The translations under genes were made by a program, and so were the position numbers. Of a stretch of 64,000 nucleotides of DNA, positions 1 through 11,041 are shown one piece after another. How positions within the stretch are numbered: the stretch's first letter is position 1; the number at the start of each line of letters is the position of its first letter. The notes under the pieces were generated by a model. It was not told the DNA's origin, did not search any database, and was given only the letters and a program-made list of their open reading frames with translations. Source of the stretch: Apostichopus japonicus (Eukaryota; Echinodermata; Holothuroidea; Aspidochirotida; Stichopodidae); NCBI RefSeq assembly GCF_037975245.1, contig NC_092573.1, positions 17,102,265-17,166,264 of the forward strand, written 5' to 3'.

Positions 1-2240
1 GCATGGCGGTTAACAGTCCTTATCACCAGTTTTCAGCCCCTCACTTGGTGGGGGGAAAGCCGTTACGGTCGAAAACGCAAGAGAGTATTCCTCTCTATGA
101 GAGGGTACTCCATTAAATGGGGATTACGTCCCCATTTGAGCCCAGAAGCAAAGGGGAACATTCCATTTTACTGTCAAAAACTAACAGGGTGCTTATCTCG
201 GTAAACGGAAGCACCCGTTCTGGAAATGGTGCTTAGCACCAGTTTGCAGCCCAAAAACGCGGCGGAGAACATAGTCTTTCGGTCGGAAACGAACCGGTGC
301 TCTCTCATCGAGAAGAGGCAATAAACCTTGAAATGGGGATAACTTCCACTCTTGACCCAGGAAGAGGCGAGAAACAGGCCGTTTCGATCATATACGAACG
401 GGGGTTCTCCAGTCGGGTAGTTGAAAACGACCCCGTAGGCGATGCCTACCAACAAGTTGCAGCCCGTTATGAGGCGGAGAAAAGACCTTTCGATCAAAAA
501 CAAATGGGGTGATCCTCACTGGAGAGGAAACACCATTGCGGTGAACAGTCCTTTACCATCAGTTTGCAGCCCCTCACAAGGTGGGGAAATAGCTGTTACG
601 GTAGAAAACGCAAGACAGCACTCCTCCCTACGAGAGAGGGTAGTCCTCCTTCTAAGGGACGTTACGTCCCCATTTGCGCCCAGAAGATAACTACAACTTT
701 CCATTTTACTGTCAAAAACTAACAGGGTGCTTATCTCGGTAAACGGAAGCACCCGTTCTGGAAATGGTGCTAAGCACCAGTTTGCAGCCCAAAAACGCGG
801 CGGGGAACATAGTCTTTCGGTCGGAAACGAACCGGTGCTCTCTCATCGAGAAGAGGCAACAAACCTTGAAATGGGGATAACTTCCACTCTTGACCCAGGA
901 AGAGGCGAGAAACAGGCCGTTTCGATCATATACGAACGGGGGTTCTCCAGTCGGGTAGTTGAAAACGACCCCGTAGGCGATGCCTACCAACAAGTTGCAG
1001 CCCGTTATGAGGCGGAGAAAAGACCTTTTCCGTCAAAAACAAATGGGGTGCTCCTCACAGTCCTTACCACCAGTTTTCAGCCCCTCACTTTGGGTGGAGA
1101 AATAGCTGTTACCGTAGAAAACGCAAGACAGCACTCCTCTCTACGAGAGAGGGTAGCTCTCCTTTTAATTGAGATAACGTCCCCATTTGGGCCCAGAAGA
1201 TAACTTCAACTTTCCATTTTACTGTCAAAGACTAACGGGTGCTTCTCTCGGTAAACGGAGGCACCCGTTCTGGAAACGGGGTAGTTGAAAACAAACCCGT
1301 AAGGGATGCCTACCAACAATTTGCAGCCCATTATGCGGCAGAGAAAAGGCCTTTTCTGTCAAAAACAAATGGGATGATCCTCACAGGAGAGGAAACACTA
1401 GTTTACCACCAGTTTTAAGCCCCACTCTTGGTGGCGGAAAAGCCGTTACGGTCGAAAACCAAAGAGAGAATACTTCTCTACGAGAGAGGGTACTCCTCCT
1501 TTAAATGGGGATCACGTCCCCATTTGGGCCCAGAGGCTAAGGGGAACTTTCCATTTTACTGTCAAAAACTAACAGGTTGCTTATCTCGGTAAACGGAGGC
1601 ATCCGTTCTGGAAATGGTGCCAGGCACCAGTTTGTAGCCCCAAACGCGACGGGGAACAAAGCGTTACGGTCAGAAATGAACCGGTGCTCACTCATCGAGA
1701 AGAGGCGACATACCTTGAAATGGGGCGAGAAACATGCCGTTTCGATTATAAACGAACGGGGGTTCTCCACTCGGGTAGTTGAAAACGACCCGTAAGCGGT
1801 GCCTACCAACAAGTTGCAGCCCGTTATGAGGCGGAGGAAAGGCCTTTTCGGTTAAAAACATGGGGTGCTCCTCACAGGAGAGGAAACACCATGACGGTGA
1901 ACAGTCCTTACCACCATTTTTCAGCACCTCACTTGGTAAAATAGTTATTACGGCAGAAAACGCATTCTACGAGGGATGAAACCCCCTTCTTTAACTGGGC
2001 ATAACTCCTAAATTTGGGCTCAGAAGATAAAGGGAACATTCCATTTTACTGTCAAAAACTAACAGGGTGCTTCTCTCGGTAAACGGGGGCACCCGTTCTG
2101 GAAATGGTGCCTACCAATTGATCCCCACCGTTTGATCCCCAAACGCGGCGGGTAACATGGCTACTTCCGTTAAAACGCATGGGAGAACTCCGCAAGGTTA
2201 GATCAAACTCTTCCCCGCAAAAACTGCTGCAATACAGGTT
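1..2240. repeat. Complex satellite array, about 0.34-0.54 kb units
   Basis: A long unit recurs in direct orientation. The landmark CTAACAGGGTGC (or a one- or two-base variant) is at 181, 719, 1232, 1569 and 2059, giving spacings of 538, 513, 337 and 490 bp, so units differ by internal deletions. Each unit carries a short hairpin (GGGTGCTT, 14-base loop, AAGCACCC; first at 187-216) and the phrase CGGGTAGTTGAAAACGACCC. The array begins before the window edge and decays after about 2190. Open frames of up to 158 codons inside it shift with the repeat and have no protein character. No known satellite name is recognised. Confidence 0.85.
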
Positions 2241-2834
2241 TTTGTACCTATTATAGTTATGATGGTGCCATGTTCCATTGTAAATTTCATATTTTTCAAT
2301 AAACAGCATGCACATTGTAAATATAAAGGAAAACATTGAGCATATTTCCAGGAGGACAATTTGATGTCCATTGAAAATAGTCGCCTTCAAAATGTTGATG
2401 AAAATGTGTTACCTTCAACATAACTTACATTGTTAATCAAATCAATCATTCACAAGTATCAAAAAATCTCATATAAGAAAGACCTTATCTGGTGTTTCTC
2501 TCTGTGAAAATGAAATATATAGCAGACGCTCTGACATCAGGATTTCCTTGAAATCTCGTTATAAAATATGTTCTTAAGATGGCGCGAGCAACCTTCACGA
2601 GGCATACTTCTAGCATCAGTCCGCCCGAAAGTTCTCCTTTGCCAAAAGCATTGTGGTTCGATGTTGTAACATGAGCAGTTTTCTCAATGAATCTAACGTA
2701 ATGTATATTGTCGGTGTACATGTTTACAAGGGTTTCACGCCCATTATTCCTTCTTGAGATAAGATGGTTACGAGGTTTTCACAAAAACAATAAACTTCTT
2801 GTTTTGCTCAAACACAATAACTATTGAAGTTGGG
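2240..2834. other. AT-rich spacer, nothing recognised
   Basis: Between the satellite and the GGTCA array. No convincing coding frame, RNA gene or terminal repeats were seen. The last ~90 bases (2750-2834) grade into a diverged GGTCA-type unit. Confidence 0.5.
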
Positions 2835-3635
2835 CCGACCTTGCATCCTTGAGATATCGCGTTAAAAAAGATTATCGTTATTTCGCCTCTGGTGACCCCA
2901 AATGACCTCTGACCTCCACCAAAAACAATGGGCTACCGGTAACTCCTGGCTTCCTCCTGCATACCGACTATGAAGTCGGTCCGACCTCCCATCCTTGAGA
3001 TATCGCGTTAAAAAAGATTATCGTTATTTCGCCTCTGGTGACCCCAAATGACCTCTGACCTCCACCAAAAACAATGGGCTACCGGTAACTCCTGGCTTCC
3101 TCCTGCATACCGACTATGAAGTCGGTCCGACCTCCCATCCTTGAGATATCGCGTTTACAAAGGTTATCGTTATTTCGCCCCTGGTGACCCCAAATGACCT
3201 CTGACCCCCACCAAAAACAATGGGCGACCGGTAACTCCTGGCTTCCTCCTGCATACCGACTATGAAGTCGGTCCTACCTCCCATCCTTGAGATATCGCGT
3301 TTACAAAGGTTATCGTTATTTCGCCCCTGGTGACCCCAAATGACCTCTGACCCCCACCAAAAACAACGGGCTACTGGTAACTCCTGGCTTCCTCCTGCAT
3401 ACCGATACCGTTTTCACAATTTCGCCTCTGGTGACCCCAAATGACCTTTGACTACTGGGCTACTGGTAACCCCTGGTTTCCTTCTGCACACCGATTATGA
3501 AGTCGGTCGGACCTTCCCTAACCTAGATATCGCGTTTACAATAGCTATCAGAATTTTGCACCTGGTGAACCCTTATGACCTTTGACCCCCACCAAAAACA
3601 ATGGGCTTCTTGTACTCAGTGTGGTACTTCTACAG
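2835..3635 (-). repeat. 146-bp GGTCA array (reverse orientation)
   Basis: Direct repeats of 146 bp: the block around CCGACCTCCCATCCTTGAG starts at 2835, 2981, 3127 and 3273, followed by a degraded unit and a diverged one near 3508. Each unit contains the pattern GGTGACCCCAAATGACCTCTGACC, that is, several TGACC half-sites (GGTCA on the other strand). The first units are nearly identical, so local amplification is recent. The array is cut at 3635 by the foldback element; its continuation resumes at 6625. Confidence 0.85.
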
Positions 3636-3654
3636 CCCAGCAAAAAATGTACCC

Positions 3655-4300
3655 TAATTTTACCGCGGTAAACTATGGTAAATGTGTGGTAAATAGGGTA
3701 AATGTGTGGTAAAATTGTGGTAAAATCAACCGCGGTACATTTACCGCATTTTTACCATGGTATTACCGCGGTAAAAGTATGGTAAAAGTGCGGTACATTT
3801 ACCGCGGTAAATTTAACGCAGTTTTACCATTATATTACCGCGGTAAAAGTAGGGTAAAAGTGCGATACATTTACCGCGGTAAATTTACCACAGTTTTACC
3901 ATGGTACTACCGCGGTAAAAGTGTGGTACATTTACTACGGTAAATTTACCACAAGTTTACCATGGTATTACCGGGGTAAAAGTAGGGTCAAAGTGTAGTA
4001 CATTTACTACGGTAAATTTACCGCAGTTTTACCATTATATTACCGCGGTAAAAGTACGGTAAAAGTGTGGTACATTTACTATGGTAAATTTACCATAGTT
4101 TTACCATGATATTTCTGTAGTAAAAGTAGGGTAAGTTAATATGGTACATAAACTACATAGGTGAAATTCCTACAATTGTGCCATGATTAACCACAGTAAA
4201 AATAGGGTAAAACTATACGGTGCAATTATACTATGGTAAATTTACCATAATTGTACCAGGATTTGACCACAGTAGAACATATATGGGTCACACTATGAAA
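3655..4300. repeat. 72-bp array, left arm of foldback element
   Basis: A 72-bp unit built from TTTACCGCGGTAAA modules: TATTACCGCG or a variant starts at 3761, 3833, 3905, 3966 (a shortened unit) and 4038. The modules are themselves palindromic (TTTACCGCGGTAAA), so the arm can pair with itself as well as with the right arm. It degenerates gradually toward 4300. Confidence 0.8.
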
Positions 4301-4484
4301 CATGATGGTACATTTACAGCAATTTTTCCATGATTTTGTCCCATATTTTTGCAATACTGATATGACAAACCTTTTGTTCTACTCATATCTTAATGTTGGC
4401 AATATAAATTACCTGTGGATATGAGTTGAATAAAGAAGAGAGACAAGCTGCTATTCTTATATGTTATAGTATGCATCCCTTTTC

Positions 4485-4486
<2 letters not shown>

Positions 4487-4533
<47 letters not shown>
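4487..4533. repeat. Poly(A) run of 47 bases
   Basis: An uninterrupted run of 47 A inside the foldback element. It may be the tail of a retroposed sequence, but no recognisable LINE or processed transcript lies upstream, so its source is unknown. Length may be unreliable because of sequencing. Confidence 0.8.
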
Positions 4534-4534
<1 letters not shown>

Positions 4535-4793
4535 AAGCAGAGGATAGAGAATTCCTTCATGGAATCCCTGATAAATTTGAGATGAGACAGCAATTAATTC
4601 TTTTTTTCATTATTAGGGAGAACCTAAAAGCCTTTAAAATGAAAAAAGAACTATATAAACTAGCACACATAAGGCATAGCTTCTGTGCCTCAACACTGTG
4701 GCACACAAAAATTGACCAATCAGTGTCCTCAGATTTGGGTATTCTCTGTCAGGTCCATTAAATGACAAGTCTATGTATCTATAATCAGAGTGA
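4534..4793. other. Spacer inside foldback element, nothing recognised
   Basis: Unique-looking AT-rich DNA between the poly(A) run and the first SINE copy. No supported coding or RNA feature. Confidence 0.4.
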
Positions 4794-5900
4794 GCGGTAG
4801 AGCGGTGAGGTGGCAGAACGGGAGAGTACACGTCTGCAGTACCTGAGGTCCCTGGTTCAAACCTCGGTGTCGACACTGACACCAATTTTCACCCCGCTCC
4901 TTTCTCGTGGTAGGAAAGTGGCTACACGTGGAAAGCGGTACTCACGTCCTTCGGAGGGGACGTTAAATTGCGGTCCCGGGAGCAGGACTACACACCCCTG
5001 CCTCGTTACTTCAGGGCACTATTCGAAAAGAGAAGGCGAGTTTCGCCGGTGTCCTTCCACGCACAAAAACTTGGAACCTCAATAATTTCCGACTAAGGAT
5101 TTCCTTAGTCTGCTGAAGCACCTTCGGGTGGAAGCGTAATACGAGGTGTATCATATCATATCAGAGTGAGCGGTGAGCGGTGAGGTGGCAGAACGGGAGA
5201 GTACACGTCTGCAGTACCTGAGGTCCCTGGTTCAAACCTCGGTGTCGACACTGACACCAATTTTCACCCCGCTCCTTTCTCGTGGTAGGAAAGTGGCTAC
5301 ACGTGGAAAGCGGTACTCACGTCCTTCGGAGGGGACGTTAAATTGCGGTCCCGGGAGCAGGACTACACACCCCTGCCTCGTTACTTCAGGGCACTATTCG
5401 AAAAGAGAAGGCGAGTTTCGCCGGTGTCCTTCCACGCACAAAAACTTGGAACCTCAATAATTTCCGACTAAGGATTTCCTTAGTCTGCTGAAGCACCTTC
5501 GGGTGGAAGCGTAATACGAGGTGTATCACATCTTATCAGAGTGAGCGGTGAGGTGGCAGAACGGGAGAGTGCACGTCTGCAGTACCTGAGGTCCCTGGTT
5601 CAAACCTCGGTGTCGACACTGACACCAATTTTCACCCCGCTCCTTTCTCGTGGTAGGAAAGTGGCTACACGTGGGAAGCGGTACTCACGTCCTTCGGAGG
5701 GGACGTTAAATTGCGGTCCCGGGAGCAGGACTACACACCCCTGCCTCGTTACTTCAGGGCACTATTCGAAAAGAGAAGGCGAGATTCGCCGGTGCCTGTC
5801 CACGCACAAAAACTTGGAACCTCAATAATTTCCGACTAAGGGTTTCCTTAGTCTGCTGAAGCACCTTCGGGTGGAAGCGTAATACGAGGTATATGATATG
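4794..5900 (+). mobile_element. Three tandem copies of a tRNA-derived SINE
   Basis: Three nearly identical units. GAGGTGGCAGAACGGG starts at 4807, 5182 and 5550 (periods 375 and 368; the 7-bp difference is an extra GAGCGGT in copy 2). Each has a degenerate A box (GGTGGCAGAACGG) and a good pol III B box (GGTTCAAACCT, e.g. at 4855), as expected of a tRNA-derived head. A central block (CCTTCGGAGGGGACGTTAAA then GCGGTCCCGGGAG) resembles the conserved central domain described for Meta-type SINEs of molluscs and other invertebrates; that match is from memory. Each unit ends with a hairpin (GACTAAGG/CCTTAGTC, first at 5091-5110) and a TATCATATCA-like tail. Tandem head-to-tail arrangement is unusual for SINEs. 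Confidence 0.7.
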
Positions 5901-6239
5901 ATGATGATAAACAGAGTGATCTTTTCATTTAAAACAAGTCTTTGAGGACAATAAGAGATCAAAAGTCCAATCTGGACTACCAATTAAGTCAAAAGAAGAG
6001 AGTCAGGAATCATACCAGCTAGGGTAATTGAAATTCAACAAAGCTTTCTCATGTGTGAAACCTCCATGGATTTGATGATTTAAAAACTGTTGCATGCTAC
6101 AACTGTGGACTTACATGTCAGGCATATACAACCATTACAATAAGGGTAAAGGCATATAGCCAAATTATGATACAGTACACTGATGGGTGAAATTCAAAGA
6201 AATATATGGTGTACATGCTGATTGAAATTAGGACAAAAT
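5901..6239. other. Spacer inside foldback element, nothing recognised
   Basis: DNA between the third SINE copy and the right GGTAAA arm. A short ATGATGATGATAA simple repeat follows the SINE tail. Nothing else is recognised. Confidence 0.4.
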
Positions 6240-6624
6240 CATGCTCAATGTGAGGTAAAACTGTCCTACAATTAGTGTAAAATCATGGTAAACTAAGGTA
6301 AAAGCGTGGTAAATCTACGGTAAAATTGGGGTAAAATGTGGTAAAAGCGTGGTAAATTTGGGGTAAAAGCGTAGTAAAAGTGTAGTAAAAGCGCGGTAAA
6401 AGTATGGTAACACCGTGGTAAATTGCGGTAAAATTGGGGTAAAAGTGAGGTAAAACCATGGTAAATTTGTGGTAATTTACTGCGGTAAACCGTGGTTTAC
6501 CGCGTCCATAGGGCCAAAACACCGCGGTAATGTACAACAAATTTACCGCGTTTTTACCCCGGTTTTACCGTGGTAAAAGTGTGGTATGTTACCGCGGTAA
6601 ATTTGTGGTAAATTTTTTCCTGGG
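6240..6624. repeat. GGTAAA array, right arm of foldback element
   Basis: Irregular repeats of GGTAAAAGYGTGGTAAA type, in the opposite sense to the left arm. Near the end, palindromic TTTACCGCGG modules reappear, then TTTTTTCCTGGG closes the element. It is shorter and less regular than the left arm. Confidence 0.75.
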
Positions 6625-7589
6625 AGACTAACTATGCATATCATCATTGGATTTGCTCACCCTTGAGCTCAGTCATGAAACGTACACTCTCCAATATTTA
6701 GTATCTAGCGCCACCCTTTTCATGAGTTGTTTTCACAGTGGCATAAGTTACCGCGAATTCCGCGACTGATCGCTATGTGAGAAATCGTAAGTTATGTAGT
6801 TACTTTCTACTTGATAGTAATAGGAAATCAACGAGAAAGGTTATTTCAAAGGAATTTTAGTTCAAAGTTGGCTTATTCAAAAGACATGTTTCGTTGTTGA
6901 GGTTCTTAGTCAACTCATAGTCATGATATAGTGATATGTTTATGTGTTATAGGCTAGCCTAGGCCTATAGTACTTAGTAAAATAGTATAGTAGGAGTAGT
7001 TTAAATGGTTTATTACCCTGGCTGCAGTAAATGCATGCCAAGAGTAGGTTAGGCTAGGATAAACATTGTCCTAGTTAGTAGTGACAGCAATAAATAGCCA
7101 TCTTGAAGTATTGTGTCTTACTAATACTGCATAGCTTCGTTATCCAGAAGGGAAAATGCAGGATAAAATCGTTCAAAATCAAAGCGGGGAGTAACAGTAT
7201 GTTGAAATTGAATTTTTATTACCTCTTCATGACTAACATGTAAAGACCATTTTCTCCTGATGACTGTAGACTGAACATTGTAGGTAAAATTCAGTCCGAC
7301 ATAGGAAACAATAACATCAGGCGGGTACAAGAAGAGATCAGTAATATGATTGGGAGTAGGAAAATTATGGTGTTGTCTGGTCTCCTTAAAACCCCTCTCG
7401 TATCTGCCTTTGATTCTTGTAGAAGGTTAATACATTTTACTTAAACACCTTAATATTTGTTACTTAGTGAAATCTGTACTTGTGTATCCCCAAAAAAATT
7501 CAAAATGAGAGAAGGGTGGTATTACCCCAGGTATCACTAGCAGGGGTAGTTGATTACATGTACATCAATCTCATAACTCTTATTGGTAT
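6625..7589. other. Diverged GGTCA-unit remnant then unique DNA
   Basis: 6625-6690 (ACTAACTATG, then CCCTTGAG) looks like the continuation of the GGTCA unit interrupted at 3635. The remainder is AT-rich with no supported gene; frames here are short and unlike protein. Confidence 0.45.
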
Positions 7590-8000
7590 TGGCTTCTTCT
7601 TGAATGCATGCTGCATATGTTAGGCTACAATACTCACTGAACAGTTATATGCTAGTTTGTAAATATGTGCTGCATATGTAAGGCAACAATACTTACAAAA
7701 CAGTTTCTAGCATAGGCTGAACAGTTCCTGATACAGACTACTCATTGTGTATGTGCTGGATGTATGTTAGGCTGCATGACTTACCAGTTAAAAAGGTCCA
7801 GGCATAGGCTCTTCCTTTGAATGTGTAATGCATATATGTTATGCTGCATTTCTTACTGAGCAGTTTCTGATATAGGCTACTCCATTAGTGTGTGCTGCAT
7901 ATGTTAGCTAGCTTCAATACTTACCTGTGACAGGCTATGCTCCTTTAATGTGTGTTGCCTATAAGGGAACAATACCTACTGTAATAAACAGTTGTGCCAA
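7590..8000. repeat. Degenerate tandem repeat (CTGCATATGTTAGGC units)
   Basis: The phrases GCTGCATATGTTAGGCT, AATACTTAC and CAGTTTCTGATATAGGCTACT recur about five times with a loose spacing of 60-120 bp and strong divergence. It appears to be an old local amplification. Neither ends nor coding potential are visible. Confidence 0.55.
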
Positions 8001-8612
8001 TTGTAATGATTTTTAAGCTATGTGAGTTGTGTGCATTTTTTAGTTGAATACATGAAAAGAAATACCAGTTAGAATGATTTTATAGTACATGTTTTGTGGC
8101 CAATAGTTTTGTTAAAAGATCTTATTCTAAAGAAATCAGAAGATTTAGAAAACTGAATTAATCAATCAAACAGTACTTTAGCATCCACATCATGACTGTA
8201 AGTTTGGGTGTGGGTGGTCTCATTTATTAAGGAAACTAGTAGATTAATGGAATGAAAATAGGTTGAAGATTATTATCTCATAGTGTCTGGGAACCATATT
8301 GTTGATTGGCAAGGGAACAGGCAGTGGCCTAGCCAGCGAGGGCAGGGGGGGGGTCGGGAGCCCCCAGTTGAAATGCTCGCCCCCCACTTGCCCCCCCAAA
8401 TGGAATAATTGACTGAGAAAAAAAAACTTGAATGCACACTAAATATGTTGCTGGGCCTATGTGCAAATTAACATGGGTTTTATGCAATTTTTATTCTTTA
8501 CCTTTTACCTAATTTTCTATCTGCAAAATTGGGTGGCCAAAATAAAAATCAAAAATCAAAATGTGGAAACGGGTTGGCAATTTAATTAAACGGTCTCCGC
8601 GGCACTCACAAG

Positions 8613-9696
8613 CAGTGGCGGCGGAACCGGGGGGGCTTGGGGGGGGCCCCGCCCCCCCAATGAAAAAGTTGAGGGGGCAAATGCATGATAAGCCCCCCCA
8701 ATATTTACCAAGGCTCCGAAACGTGCATCTGCCCATTTTTCAATGCATACTTGTCGATCTGTCCGATGCACACGTATACTATATAGGTGTAATAATTTTA
8801 GTAATTGCTGGGGGACCCTCGACCCGTCCCCTGGCTATAGACCACATTGTCACCCCAACCGCGTCTTCACGCCCCGTGAAAAGTGGAAGAAGTTAGTGTG
8901 AGTACCGGTAAGCGTAACACAACTTCGTCTTAGGCCAATGACTTGCCTCATTTCAGCCAGTTCTCCAACATCCCCTTACTTAGTGGCGGAGCGTCCAGAT
9001 ATACAGTCAGGGCCGGATGCCCCCCCCCCTGACGGACTCAAATGGACTGCTGGCGCCCTTTTCAGCTTTTCACTACTTTTTACTTATTCGCAATTATTGA
9101 CTATTTTATTGCGCTCTCATATGCCTATTGACATTTGTCTTATTCTGTTGGTGTAATTTTCCGACAAAATGGCGACGACACCTATTTATTCTCCGTTTAT
9201 CTGCAAATTAGTAAGGTCCGGGAAGGGTGATTTCCTGCAATCTAGGGAGAGTCTAAACTCAAAAATTTTCTGGCCGCTCCGCGCCAACCTGTGGTGGCGC
9301 TCCGCTTAGATAGTGTCGAAAGCGCCCCTACAGACTATTCTTGCCCCCCCCTGACCAATACCCCTAGCTCCGCCACTGCCCTTACTACACTCAAAAACGT
9401 CTTTGCGAGTACACTACGAGTAATAGCTACTCTCTTAAAACACCATCGAATATACAAATTACAATGTTTTTACAGGCTTTTACGTGCAATCTGAGAAATT
9501 GCAGGCTTGAGACCCATATTCTAGGGCTAGGTATTCGCAGCATAAAACACTCGGGAAGTGCCGTTTCCGGCCATCTGGGGGTTTGAAAAAAACCAAAAAT
9601 TTTCCTGTATGCTCCGCGCCAACTGATGGTGGCGCTCCGCTTAGATAGTCTCCACACATTAGCCCCCCCAATAATTTTTCCGTTCCGCCGCGCCTG
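8613..9696. mobile_element. hAT-type element, second level of nest
   Basis: Ends are CAGTGGCGGCGGAACC and GTTCCGCCGCGCCTG (inverted). Flanked by a perfect 8-bp duplication CTCACAAG (8605-8612 and 9697-9704). The copy of the host element at 30688-31855 is continuous across this point, which gives the empty site. It carries the subterminal motif GCTCCGCGCCAACTGATGG followed by GCTCCGCTTAGATAGT near its right end. No transposase frame. Confidence 0.88.
8981..9378. mobile_element. hAT-type MITE, innermost level of nest
   Basis: 398 bp. Starts TAGTGGCGGAGC (first C mutated to T) and ends GCTCCGCCACTG, with a perfect 8-bp duplication CCCTTACT (8973-8980 and 9379-9386). The right end (TTAGATAGTGTCGAAAGCG then CTGACCAATACCCCTAGC) is the same family as 14692-14824 and the start of 24281. 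The insertion order 8322 before 8613 before 8981 follows directly from the nesting. Confidence 0.87.
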
Positions 9697-11041
9697 CTCA
9701 CAAGCGGAGGCTACGTTCAGTTTATGTTCACATGGTTATCCCTGATCCCTGGATTGTGTTCCGAATGATTCACACGTGAGTGACGTGTATGGCAGAATGA
9801 ATATCACAGTATTAAGAAACAATTTGCATTTTGGCTGAAACTTACATGTTTTGCTACGCCTACGCGACCAATCGCGATGTGTTTCTTGGGTTAGGTACAT
9901 TCAACACAGAACAACCTAGTAGTCTATATACGTTTGTGTTTCCGTAGTGAGCTCATAGGCCTGAGGTGACCAGATGTCCCCGATTTTCAGGGACAGTCCC
10001 CGATTACATAGTGCTGTCCCCGATGAACAAGTGTCCCCGAAAATGTCCCCGATTCGTCAAAATGTTCAGGAATTTTGAAAATATCCCACATTATTAGTAA
10101 AATAATTGTAAAAACAAAATTTAGTCAAGTGTGCAGTCGCAGAAAGGAACTTATAACCAGTATTCAGGTGGGCAAGTGTAAAGTGGAAACACTTAAAAAT
10201 ATGCTAGATCGATCTAGCCTAGCACTCTTTCGACCGTATAAATGGCATCTACGGCGACACAACAACACTTATAGTGTGAGCATGAGCAAATCACAATCTC
10301 TTAAAGAACCACGTAACGTAAGTGATTTCATTTAAGAAAAAGCTACATTTTTGAAAATAAAATTTATTTAAAACGTGCTTCAAAGTATCACCATTTTACA
10401 TCTAAGCACCTTAGGCACTTGAAAATTTTCCAAAGGGGCCAGCCCCTCCCCTTAAACCCCTCCCCTTAAACCCCTCCCCCATATCAGTCACGCAATAAAT
10501 GTCCCCGATTTCAGTCACGAAATATAACTGGTCCTTAACTGGTCCCTATTACTGTAATAGGGCGCAAAATTCGTCGATAAGTTCACAGACAGTCATCAGA
10601 ATAGGCGAATTAACCTTTGCTAGACTGAGTGAGCCCTAGAAAGTGCAAAAGAAGTGCCCGAAGGGGGAATGATAACATCTTTTGTTGATTGGGGGGGGGG
10701 GTGGTTACACTCCCAGGCAAGTCAGATATCATGCTGATCATCTTTGAATACTGACAGAAAGAGCATAGTCTATTCAAATTTTTAAAGAGAATTATCAATG
10801 ACTTTTTCAGTGATCTGTTTTATCATTAATAATACCTATGTGGAAATAACATAGAACGTCAGCTAACTAGAGTGAGCATCTGTACCCTACATTGCTGACG
10901 CAATACCCGATTTGCCACAGTTTGTCATGCAAACTGTTTGGTATGTCTTTTTCACTAGCTTAGTCTGCCCCACCAATCAGACCCTTCGCCCCCCCTTTGC
11001 CCCCCCAGATGGAAAAGTCTAGCTACGCCACTGGGAACAGG

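Larger units (their letters stand above)
3636..6624. mobile_element. Foldback-type element with GGTAAA-repeat arms
   Basis: The left end begins CCCAGCAAAAAATGTA and the right end finishes TTTTTTCCTGGG, which are inverted copies of each other. Both inner flanks are arrays of GGTAAA/TTTACC short repeats in opposite orientation (3655-4300 and 6240-6624), the layout of Drosophila FB-like elements. The flanks support one insertion: the sequence left (GTGGTACTTCTACAG) and right (AGACTAACTATG) joins to a phrase that occurs uninterrupted in the 52-kb array (GGTAATTCTACACACTAACT), with AG as a possible 2-bp duplication. The interior carries a poly(A) run and three SINE copies. No transposase frame is present. 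Confidence 0.65.
8322..11033. mobile_element. hAT-type element, outer shell of a three-level nest
   Basis: Begins CAGTGGCCTAGCC and ends GCTACGCCACTG, flanked by a perfect 8-bp duplication GGAACAGG (8314-8321 and 11034-11041). Eight-bp duplications and CAGTG ends are hAT superfamily marks. It is non-autonomous: no transposase frame survives. It is the same family as 30688-31855 in opposite orientation; the shared stretches include the AACGGGTTGGCAATTT block and the CCCCTCCCCTTTGGAAAATTTTC-like block. Relative to that copy it has an extra ~500 bp (about 9885-10400) rich in GTCCCCGAT phrases, plus the nested insertion at 8613-9696. Confidence 0.88.

Noticed and set aside
727-1203. 158-codon frame in the left satellite
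   Set aside because: It depends on the repeat frame, is disrupted in neighbouring units and has no protein motif.
4794-4890. A true tRNA gene
   Set aside because: The B box is good, but no four-arm cloverleaf closes around it and the unit continues into SINE sequence.
4810-5828. Three 91-95 codon frames with nearly identical peptides, as if a repeated gene family
   Set aside because: They lie in the three SINE copies and follow the tRNA-derived and central SINE blocks; the peptides have no protein-like features.
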